Assembly (NCBI GenBank): GCA_050290265.1
Contig: JBNKHI010000036.1
Span: 1 to 36,743 of the forward strand
Reading direction: 5' to 3'
DNA: 36,743 bases
DNA from: JBNKFV01 sp050290265
Lineage (GTDB): Bacteria; Pseudomonadota; Gammaproteobacteria; Pseudomonadales; Cellvibrionaceae
Part shown: positions 1 to 5,742 of the stretch, one piece after another
Position numbering within the stretch: the first letter of the stretch is position 1
Layout: the number at the start of each line of letters is the position of its first letter
The notes under the pieces: model-generated
Seen by the model: only the letters and a program-made list of their open reading frames with translations
Databases searched by the model: none
What the model was told of the DNA's origin: nothing
Translations under genes and position numbers: made by a program

Positions 1-20
1 GGTTTTCATGCACCGAAAGC

Positions 21-93
21 ACTTAACAAATCAAAGCAGCAAGGGCCTGCGGCCGGGACGAGCTAACGCACGCCCCTGTTTGAGGCGTTAATA
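21..93. other. Integron attC recombination site
   Basis: The left end, ACTTAAC (21-27), fits the R'' core RYYYAAC exactly. It is followed by a 3-base spacer and TCAAAGCAG (31-39). The right end has CTGTTTGA (76-83), a 3-base spacer and GTTAA (87-91). The two arms pair except for one extra G in the left arm, which is the extrahelical base expected of attC sites. The loop is about 36 bases. The R' end reads GTTAATA and departs from GTTRRRY in its last positions. The total length of about 73 bp is typical. A GFA gene starts 24 bases later, as a cassette gene would. Confidence 0.75.
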
Positions 94-116
94 GCTTCTA
101 AATAATAAGGTTAACT

Positions 117-518
117 ATGACGATTAAAGGATCTTGTTTGTGTGGTGAAGTAACCTTTGAAATAGAAGGAGAATTTGAGAATTTCTTTATTTGCCATTGT
201 TCGTATTGCCGCAAGGATACTGGCTCCGCACATGCGGCCAATTTATTCACAAAAAATAGCGCACTGAGATGGCTTTCTGGCTATGAAAAGGTCAAGAACT
301 TTAACCTTAATTCAACCCAACATGTGAAGAGTTTCTGCTCTAATTGCGGTTCTGCATTGCCGAATACAAAGATGGGTGGTGATATATGTATAGTTCCTGC
401 GGGTTGTCTTGATGGCGAGGTTAGCATGAGGCCCGAAGCTCATATATTTACAGCCAGCCAAGCAAACTGGGAAAAAGAATTGGGGTCAATAAAGTGCTAT
501 CCAGATTTCCCTCAGTAG
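117..518 (+). CDS. GFA-family (glutathione-dependent formaldehyde-activating-like) zinc protein
   Basis: This 133-residue protein belongs to the GFA / CENP-V family. It shows the family's complete cysteine pattern: C7-x-C9 and C74-x-x-C77 for the structural zinc, and C26-H-C28-x-x-C31 for the second zinc site. Gfa itself was described as helping condense formaldehyde with glutathione, but most small family members have no proven substrate, so a role in detoxifying aldehydes or glutathione adducts is only inferred. The protein is soluble with no signal peptide. The start ATG lies a few bases after a weak AAGG ribosome site. The gene sits directly behind an attC site, and GFA genes are frequent cargo of marine integron cassettes, so it is probably cassette-borne and recently acquired. 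I see no convincing attC behind it. Confidence 0.85.
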   Translation: MTIKGSCLCGEVTFEIEGEFENFFICHCSYCRKDTGSAHAANLFTKNSALRWLSGYEKVKNFNLNSTQHVKSFCSNCGSALPNTKMGGDICIVPAGCLDGEVSMRPEAHIFTASQANWEKELGSIKCYPDFPQ

Positions 519-717
519 GCAAGCATCACATAACAAGGCCATGCACAATCGTGCAATTATATTCTTCCTAATCCCGAGTGCTCGGCTGGCTGAACGGCCT
601 ATTTGACGGAAAAATAGGTAAAAATCCGGCATCTAAACATTATAAACGCTGGGCGTTGCCTTAAGGGTGTTGCAGGGGTATTGTTTAGCGCAATTTTTGC
701 CAAAATAGGAGTTAGCA

Positions 718-1341
718 ATGAAAATATTCGGATTTCCAACCTTTAACCTCACAAAAGTTATTTTGACGGCCGAAGAAGCCGGTGAAGCCTATGATTTCGT
801 GCGCCTGGATCCGATGAAAGGCGATATGAAAACGCCCGAAAATCTGGAACGCCACCCTTTTGGTAAGATGCCGTCGTTAGAAGATGGCGGGCAATTTCTT
901 TGCGAGAGCGCTGCTATGTGCCGTTATATCGCGGCAAAAAGTAACAGCCCTCTGTATGCTGGCGACCTGATGGCAAAAGCAAAAATTGATCAATGGGTTG
1001 ATATTATGTCATGCCATATTGGTCGTTGGTTGCAGGTCTATTATTGGCAAGAAGTGATCAAGCCAAAGTTTTTCCAGCAAGAAACGGATAAGGCTGCGCT
1101 GGAAGAAGCACAGATGTTTTTAGACCAGCAGTTGCCGGTATTAGAAAAGCAGCTGGCCGCGAATAAGTATCTGGCAGGTGCTTCCGTTACGATTGCAGAT
1201 ACCTTTGGTTTTTCCTATTTCACTATTCTTGATGAAGTGAGTCTATCTGTGGACAAGTACCCCAACCTTGTACGTTGGATCGCCTTAATGTCGGATAGTC
1301 CCGCCTATGCTCGTACTAAGGATATTCTTGGTAACTTATAA
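718..1341 (+). CDS. Glutathione S-transferase family protein
   Basis: A 207-residue cytosolic GST-like protein of the usual length. The N-terminal thioredoxin-like domain (about 1-78) contains the glutathione-binding signature: the cis-proline in KMPSLED (P52) and the E63-S64 pair of LCESAAM. The all-helical C-terminal domain follows, with the conserved LAGASVTIADTF segment near residue 152 that caps the core. It would conjugate glutathione to electrophiles or act as a peroxidase; the substrate cannot be read from the sequence. A good AGGAG ribosome site at 707-711 fixes the start. The decayed flavin reductase begins only 45 bases after its stop, so the two were probably once one transcription unit. 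Confidence 0.9.
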   Translation: MKIFGFPTFNLTKVILTAEEAGEAYDFVRLDPMKGDMKTPENLERHPFGKMPSLEDGGQFLCESAAMCRYIAAKSNSPLYAGDLMAKAKIDQWVDIMSCHIGRWLQVYYWQEVIKPKFFQQETDKAALEEAQMFLDQQLPVLEKQLAANKYLAGASVTIADTFGFSYFTILDEVSLSVDKYPNLVRWIALMSDSPAYARTKDILGNL

Positions 1342-1386
1342 AGTTTTATCATCAAGGTATTGAGTGTAATTCGTTTGGAGTAACCC

Positions 1387-1732
1387 ATGCCGGCGCCGGC
1401 TACATATTTTTTGAACCTAAAGCAGGTCATGGTTTAGCCCATGATTCTTTCAGGAGTGTTATTGCTGCGGCGCCCTATTGGTTGGATCTCATCGGTCAGT
1501 GAGAGCAGTGTGCATAACCTGGCGCCGTATGATTTTTTAATGCGTTCAACTAAAAAGCGCAGCTGGAAAATTGTGTGATACTTGTCTTGTGATGGATGAA
1601 GTGGTTGGCGTGCATATCGCAAATGCGTTTATCACTATAGTATATAAAACTGAGCAGCCTGAAACTGTGTTAAGAGGCGGCGGACCTGGTGACTTTTCGC
1701 TATTCAGGGTGCACAAAAATTGTGAATATTAA
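1387..1732 (+). pseudogene. Decayed flavin reductase-like (DIM6/NTAB family) gene
   Basis: Pieces of one flavin reductase can be read in order but in shifting frames. The first is an ATG at 1387 with GGAG at 1377-1380. Next comes FFEPKAGHGLAHD (from 1407). After one extra base near 1470 the frame continues as RPIGWISSV (1471-1497) and NLAPY (1516-1530). Another shift near 1531 gives FFNAFN, followed by a TAA at 1551. A last shift near 1590 leads to DEVVGVHIA (1595-1621) and the C-terminal LRGGGPGDF (1670-1696), ending at the TAA at 1730. These motifs are characteristic of the FMN-binding flavin reductase family, normally about 200 residues; roughly 90 central codons are missing. With several frameshifts, a stop and a deletion it cannot make the enzyme. 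The antisense reading frame over it is incidental. Confidence 0.8.
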
Positions 1733-1800
1733 GGCCAAAGGAAAAGTGGTGAGTCTGCTATGTTCTCATGTAAAACCCTAAAGGCTTATTTGGATTGCTC

Positions 1801-2202
1801 ATGGCAGTGATAACCGATATCGGTTTATGGGAACTGATAAAGCACGTAAAGCAATGGCTTGCTAATTTAAACAGAGCCAATAAAAAAAGGAAGCTCGATT
1901 CTATTGATGCCCTGCGCGCGGTTGTCGTTGCCGCGCGGAATACCAATGTATATATGCGGAGAATAAACGAAGCGGGCTTGCAAGATCACAGCGAAGAAGC
2001 TCGGCTTGCGGTGATGTGGACTGAATTAGGGTTTCGTTTGGCTGATTTGGGTTTGACGAAGCTGGCTAAACGCTGCGATATTAAAGGCAGGTATTGGGCC
2101 GATCCGCATCAATTTGATAAGACGTTTATTGATAAAGCAGATGTTGGTTTGGAATCTATGGAACGCCTTGCGAAACAAATGATAAAGCAAATAGAAAAGT
2201 AA
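1801..2202 (+). CDS. Hypothetical soluble helical protein
   Basis: I do not recognise this 133-residue protein. It has no signal peptide or transmembrane segment and is predicted mostly helical. There is a basic stretch near residues 25-33 (ANKKRKLDS) and a second half rich in charged heptad-like spacing. The ATG at 1801 gives the likeliest start; a TTG two codons earlier is possible, and neither has a clear ribosome site. Codon use resembles that of the neighbours and the frame stays open for 400 bases, which favours a real gene. Nothing in its surroundings, small unrelated genes, suggests a job. Confidence 0.6.
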   Translation: MAVITDIGLWELIKHVKQWLANLNRANKKRKLDSIDALRAVVVAARNTNVYMRRINEAGLQDHSEEARLAVMWTELGFRLADLGLTKLAKRCDIKGRYWADPHQFDKTFIDKADVGLESMERLAKQMIKQIEK

Positions 2203-2309
2203 TGTGCTGGTAGCAGCTTTCAGCAGTGTTTTGTTCGGCATATTTAAGTCATCCATTTTGAGTACGCCTTTTTATTTTAGCCATAAATATAAGTTGCAGG
2301 TAAGTGATA

Positions 2310-2555
2310 ATGGATCATGCACAGCCCAACAACCCTCTTCATGGTATTTCTTTAGAGAAAGTTGTTACAACGTTAGTTGATCATTTTGGTTGGGAGGAAC
2401 TTGCGAGGAGAATCAATATCAATTGCTTTAAGCAGGACCCTTCCGTTAAATCCTCGCTCAAGTTTTTGCGTCGCACACCGTGGGCAAGGGATAAAGTGGA
2501 ATCACTGTATGTCGCAACATTTGCAGCAGAAAATCCCTGGCACAAATCTTTATAA
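2310..2555 (+). CDS. DUF2132 / VF530-like small protein
   Basis: An 81-residue protein that fits DUF2132 over almost its whole length: the opening NNPLHGISLE, the central GWEELARRI and the near-invariant DPSVKSSLKFLRRTPWAR followed by VESLY. The family includes Vibrio fischeri VF530, a small helical protein proposed from its fold to bind DNA; no cellular role is established. I place the start at the ATG at 2310, because the GTG two codons earlier only adds two residues and the AGG of GCAGGTAAG is better spaced for the ATG. It lies 27 bases before the alkyltransferase-like gene and may be transcribed with it. Confidence 0.88.
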   Translation: MDHAQPNNPLHGISLEKVVTTLVDHFGWEELARRININCFKQDPSVKSSLKFLRRTPWARDKVESLYVATFAAENPWHKSL

Positions 2556-2582
2556 AATATTTCTCAGTAAGAATAGCTTGTT

Positions 2583-2906
2583 GTGTCAGACTTAACTGTT
2601 CGAGAAATGATATGGCAAGTAGTTGCTGCTATTCCGGCTGGGCGAGTAGCTACCTATGGACAGGTTGCCAGGGTTGCAGGCTATCCTGGTCATGCTCGTT
2701 ATGTCGGTTCTGTTCTCAAAGGCTTGCCATCCAACACTAGATTGCCCTGGCACCGCGTTATTAATGCGCAAGGTAAATCATCATTCCCTGTGAATAGCTC
2801 AGCCTATAATGAGCAGGTGAAAAGGTTGTCATGTGAGGGTGTCGACGTGTCAGAGGGTAAAATTTCGTTGGCCCGTTATGGTTGGGCGGCGGTTGGATTG
2901 CGCTGA
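2583..2906 (+). CDS. Alkyltransferase-like protein (ATL, MGMT family)
   Basis: This 107-residue protein is the DNA-binding domain of O6-alkylguanine-DNA alkyltransferases. It has the helix-turn-helix region (GRVATYGQVARVAG, about 20-33) and the arginine-finger region (HARYVGSVL). The active-site PCHRV motif reads P55-W-H-R-V, with Trp56 in place of the alkyl-accepting Cys. That makes it an ATL: it cannot transfer alkyl groups itself but binds and flips O6-alkylguanine and, as shown for other ATLs, hands the lesion to nucleotide excision repair. The length matches ATLs such as E. coli YbaZ rather than full MGMT. The start is a GTG at 2583; an in-frame ATG eight codons later would cut into the fold. 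Confidence 0.92.
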   Translation: MSDLTVREMIWQVVAAIPAGRVATYGQVARVAGYPGHARYVGSVLKGLPSNTRLPWHRVINAQGKSSFPVNSSAYNEQVKRLSCEGVDVSEGKISLARYGWAAVGLR

Positions 2907-3042
2907 AGGTTGTCTGCGGCGCTCGGGTTAATTATAAGTTTTTAGATAAAATCGTTGTTCTTTTATGCGCTTCGTAGGATGATCTAGACTGCTTATGCAA
3001 GCATTTTGGTCTATCAAATATTCTATAAAGGTGGAGATTCCG

Positions 3043-3201
3043 ATGAATAAGCTGATTCTGATTTTGTTAGCCATATTTTTACCGCCCGTTGCTGTATTTT
3101 TAAAAAATGGTGTGGGTAAGGATCTAGTGATTAATATTCTGCTGTGTTTAGTGTTTTATATTCCAGGTATTGTTCATGCGCTTTGGGTTGTGACTAAGTA
3201 G
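3043..3201 (+). CDS. Pmp3/YqaE-family small membrane protein
   Basis: A 52-residue hydrophobic peptide with two membrane spans separated by a short polar turn (KNGVGKDLVI). It carries the hallmarks of the Pmp3/UPF0057 family: LPPVAVFLKNG in the first half and YIPGIVHALWVV at the end. Yeast Pmp3 affects plasma-membrane potential, and bacterial members are often induced by salt or membrane stress; the mechanism is unknown. The ATG at 3043 follows AAAGGTGGAG with good spacing, whereas a longer reading from 2995 would add an unrelated, unconserved N-terminus. A terminator-like hairpin follows at 3226, so it is probably a single-gene transcript. Confidence 0.88.
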   Translation: MNKLILILLAIFLPPVAVFLKNGVGKDLVINILLCLVFYIPGIVHALWVVTK

Positions 3202-3225
3202 TCTCTTGGTCAGTCAGTACAACAT

Positions 3226-3251
3226 GGGGCCTTTTGATAATGGCCCTTTTT
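3226..3251 (+). terminator. Rho-independent terminator after the Pmp3-like gene
   Basis: GGGCC (3227-3231) pairs with GGCCC (3242-3246) around a 10-base AT-rich loop and is followed by five T. It lies 25 bases after the stop of the membrane peptide gene and points the same way. Confidence 0.65.
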
Positions 3252-3268
3252 ATTATTGAAAGTATGTA

Positions 3269-3301
3269 TAGATAGTAAATAGACAGTAACTAGATAGTAA
3301 C
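3269..3301. repeat. Three 11-bp tandem repeats before ybaK
   Basis: The units TAGATAGTAAA, TAGACAGTAAC and TAGATAGTAAC follow one another without gaps and end 10 bases before the ybaK start codon. They occupy the place where a ribosome site would lie, and no good Shine-Dalgarno sequence is visible. They could be slippage products or repeated half-sites for a regulator; the sequence alone does not decide. Confidence 0.8.
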
Positions 3302-3311
3302 TTGCCTTGTC

Positions 3312-3779
3312 ATGACACCAGCGATTGAATTAGCGAAGAAGCATAAAATTGATTTCAATATTCATGAGTATCGTCATGATGCCAGCAGTGAGTCCTATGG
3401 TCTTGAAGCCGCCGAGAAATTAGAGGTTTCCCCATCGCAGGTTTATAAAACGCTGGTTGTCAGCCTAGACGGCGGAGCCTTGGCAGTAGGCGTTTTACCA
3501 GTTTCTTCTATGCTGAATCTAAAATATATCGCCAAAGCGTGTGGGGCGAAAAAAGCCAGCATGGCAGATAAGCATGAAGTAGCCCGTGTGACAGGCTACG
3601 TATTAGGTGGTGTAAGTCCATTAGGACAAAAAAAGCGCTTGGCGACGGTTATCGATAGTTCTGCAAAATCGCTGCAGACGATTTACGTGAGTGCAGGCCG
3701 TAGAGGCCTCGAAATCGAATTAAATCCCTCAGACTTATGCCGTTTATTAAATGCCAGCTTTGCGGACATAAGCCAATAA
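3312..3779 (+). CDS. ybaK: Cys-tRNA(Pro)/Cys-tRNA(Cys) deacylase YbaK
   Basis: A 155-residue cytosolic protein of the YbaK/EbsC family, which hydrolyses Cys-tRNA(Pro) formed when prolyl-tRNA synthetase mischarges with cysteine. It is full length. K46 in VYKTLVV corresponds to the lysine essential for activity in the E. coli and Haemophilus enzymes, and the conserved glycine-rich loop with GGVSPLGQKKRL (99-110) forms the substrate pocket. The ATG at 3312 starts the expected TPAIELAKKH N-terminus. No strong ribosome site precedes it; instead three short tandem repeats end 10 bases upstream. It appears to stand alone. Confidence 0.93.
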   Translation: MTPAIELAKKHKIDFNIHEYRHDASSESYGLEAAEKLEVSPSQVYKTLVVSLDGGALAVGVLPVSSMLNLKYIAKACGAKKASMADKHEVARVTGYVLGGVSPLGQKKRLATVIDSSAKSLQTIYVSAGRRGLEIELNPSDLCRLLNASFADISQ

Positions 3780-4142
3780 TCGAAGTCGTATCGATATGCG
3801 CGCAACTAGGGTTTCGGGCCTTTATGATTAATAATTTTCTTTGTGTCGATTACTTCCCATCACAAACGCGTTAGGCTTTTTCTTACGTAATGAGTTTTAC
3901 GTAATTGCTTTAGGTAAGCCCCTTGCCTAACAAGGTTACGCAACATCCCTACACCCCTCTTCTACTTTGATTGTCGAATTTTCTACTAGAAATTGTCGCA
4001 ACAGGTTGCCGGTACAAGTTGCCGGTACAAAGTTTGCTTCACTTCATACGGTAGTGTTGCAGGTATTCAAATTGATTACAGAAGTGATCGATTTTTTCAT
4101 TTTCAGAGTATCTGTTGTGTTAAGGAGGTTTTCTAAAGCGGT
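3780..4142. other. Intergenic region with paired TTACGTAA palindromes and a 13-bp tandem repeat
   Basis: No credible gene: a 60-codon frame starting at 3967 has no ribosome site and no recognisable product. Visible structure: two exact TTACGTAA palindromes at 3883-3890 and 3897-3904 with 14-base periodicity; an exact 13-base tandem duplication, GTTGCCGGTACAA, at 4005-4017 and 4018-4030; and a strong AAGGAGG at 4122-4128 serving the MFS gene, unusually far (14 bases) from its ATG. Confidence 0.6.
3883..3904. promoter_or_regulatory. Candidate operator: TTACGTAA repeated twice
   Basis: Two identical 8-bp perfect palindromes are separated by 6 bases, so their centres lie 14 bp apart. They are 240 bases before the MFS transporter gene. 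A dimeric repressor binding twice would produce such a layout; the regulator is not identifiable. Confidence 0.35.
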
Positions 4143-5393
4143 ATGTTGAGGCTTATTTTTCCAATCACTGCGTTACTCATTGGCGTTGCGCTACTGTTGC
4201 TGGGTAGTGGTTTACTCAATACGTTAATCGCTCTAAGGGGTGGGATTGAAGGCTACGACGACAGTAGCATCGGTTTTATTATGTCCGGCTATTTTGTTGG
4301 ATTTTTAGTCGGTACGTTGTTGGCATTAAGCTTAATCCAGCGAATTGGGCACATCCGTACGTTCGCGTTTTGTGCGGCACTGGCGTCATGCTCTGTATTG
4401 CTGCACGTTATGTGGGTGAACGCCTATGCGTGGTTTTTTTTACGGGTTTTAACCGGCGCCGTGCTGGTAATTTTGTATACAGTTATTGAAAGCTGGCTAA
4501 ATGGGCAGACACCATCACATCAGCGTGGTCGTGTCTTTGCTGTGTATATGGCCGTTAATTTGGGCTCTCTAGCGTTGGCGCAACAGCTACTGCGTCTGGA
4601 TTCCGCATCATCCTTTATGCTGTTTGGGCTGTCTGCCATATTAATCAGTGTCAGTTTGGTCCCTGTGACCTGGACTCGGCTGGCGCAGCCGTCAGTCAGT
4701 GAAGTCACGCGGTTGAAGCTGAAAACCTTGTGGCAGGTTGCTCCCGTCTCTGTAGCCGGGGCATTCCTTTCCGGTCTGGCTATGGGCGCTTTTTGGGGGT
4801 TAGGGGCTGCTTATGCCCAGCGTATTGGCCTAAGCGCTAATGGCGTTGCTACGTTTTTGAGCTGCGCCATTCTGGGTGGCGCTGCGTTGCAGTACCCTCT
4901 TGGGCGCTATTCCGATTCACACGACCGTCGCAAGGTATTGCTCGTATTGTGTGTAGGTGCAGCGCTGGCTGCGTTGATTTTGGCGTTGCTTGCCAGTGCG
5001 GGTATTTGGGTTTTCCTGGCCATTGCCCTCTATGGTGGGATGGCTTTTGCGGTATATCCCGTTGCCGTAGCCCATTTGATTGATCACTTAGAACCCGAGA
5101 AAATTCTCTCTGGCGGGACAGCTTTGCTTTTGTTGCACGGTGTTGGTGCAGCGATTGGCCCTGCGTTAGCGGGACAATTTATGGCATGGATAGGCCCGTT
5201 AGCCTTGCCAATGTACTTTATGGCAATGCAAACCCTACTGGCTGTTTATACGGTACGAAACTTGCAGCTAGTGAAAAAAGAGGTGTTGGATTATCCCGTG
5301 GACTTTGTTCCGATGGTACGAACTACACCTACTGCATTAGAGATGTGTGCAGACACGGATGATTTTACCGAGCAGGCTGCTAACGCCCAATAA
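4143..5393 (+). CDS. MFS transporter, YcaD-like
   Basis: A 416-residue integral membrane protein with about twelve transmembrane helices, the standard length for the major facilitator superfamily. The loop after helix 2 has IQRIGHIRT, a loose version of the MFS signature, and the central loop has GRYSDSHDRRKVL, a clear G-x-x-x-D-x-x-x-R-R signature beginning the second half. The N-terminal arrangement (LLNTLIALRG, then a YFVGFLVGTLL helix, then VIESWLNG in helix 5) resembles the E. coli YcaD group, whose substrate is unknown. The polar tail after helix 12 is about 45 residues. AAGGAGG lies 14 bases before the ATG, rather far, but no nearer start is in frame. Upstream palindromes suggest specific regulation. 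Confidence 0.85.
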   Translation: MLRLIFPITALLIGVALLLLGSGLLNTLIALRGGIEGYDDSSIGFIMSGYFVGFLVGTLLALSLIQRIGHIRTFAFCAALASCSVLLHVMWVNAYAWFFLRVLTGAVLVILYTVIESWLNGQTPSHQRGRVFAVYMAVNLGSLALAQQLLRLDSASSFMLFGLSAILISVSLVPVTWTRLAQPSVSEVTRLKLKTLWQVAPVSVAGAFLSGLAMGAFWGLGAAYAQRIGLSANGVATFLSCAILGGAALQYPLGRYSDSHDRRKVLLVLCVGAALAALILALLASAGIWVFLAIALYGGMAFAVYPVAVAHLIDHLEPEKILSGGTALLLLHGVGAAIGPALAGQFMAWIGPLALPMYFMAMQTLLAVYTVRNLQLVKKEVLDYPVDFVPMVRTTPTALEMCADTDDFTEQAANAQ

Positions 5394-5480
5394 GGGTGGT
5401 TAGCGGTTAGGTAATATCCAGTAAACACATCGAATCAATCGGGTACCTGCGAATGACGTAGTGTGCCCGGCTAAGGCTGA

Positions 5481-5524
5481 AACACGGCTCGCCTTAACTG
5501 CCGTGTTAATACGCCGCCTTTTTT
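5481..5524 (+). terminator. Possible terminator of the MFS gene
   Basis: AACACGGC (5481-5488) pairs perfectly with GCCGTGTT (5500-5507) over an 11-base loop. The T-run (TTTTTT, about 5519-5524) begins too far from the stem for a classical intrinsic terminator, so efficiency is doubtful. Confidence 0.4.
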
Positions 5525-5617
5525 AGCGCTCGGTAGTCAGGCTATCACGCTTTTTATTCGCCGTTGCGATTACTTTTCGTGGCTATTTACACAGAATAAA
5601 CACTATTTTTGTAACGA

Positions 5618-5635
5618 CATTATTCTGGAATAGTG
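5618..5635. promoter_or_regulatory. Near-palindrome upstream of ggpPS
   Basis: CATTATTC and GAATAGTG flank a central TG; all positions are symmetric but one. It lies 107 bases before the ggpPS start, where a regulator of an osmotically controlled gene could bind. Confidence 0.35.
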
Positions 5636-5742
5636 AAAGCACAACATACTGACTATCAGCTTAACAAAGAGCCAGCAAACGTTATGGATTGGCTCGCAGC
5701 ATTCAATTTGCTGCTTCAATGAACCCTTGGAGGCTGAAGTAA

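Larger units (their letters stand above)
5394..5742. other. Intergenic region between the MFS gene and ggpPS
   Basis: No gene seen. It contains a perfect 8-bp stem-loop at 5481-5507 (AACACGGC/GCCGTGTT) followed after nine bases by TTTTTT, a possible terminator of the MFS gene; an imperfect 18-bp palindrome at 5618-5635; and the ggpPS ribosome site TTGGAGG at 5727-5733. A promoter for ggpPS is expected here, but I see no clear -35/-10 pair. Confidence 0.55.

Noticed and set aside
528..661. A second attC site closing the GFA cassette (ACATAAC at 528-534 and GCGTTGCC near 653-660)
   Set aside because: Both ends deviate from the core consensus and the inner arms pair poorly, unlike the site at 21-93.
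693..706. ATTTTTG/CCAAAAT before the GST gene as a second copy of the cluster operator
   Set aside because: It has a mismatch and lacks the central GC pair, overlaps the ribosome site region, and the GST has no evident link with the cluster.
1434..1622. Minus-strand reading frame of 62 codons
   Set aside because: It lies antisense to the flavin reductase remnants, has no ribosome site and no recognisable product.
3967..4149. Plus-strand 60-codon frame before the MFS gene
   Set aside because: No ribosome site, runs through a tandem DNA repeat, overlaps the MFS start and reads like noncoding sequence.
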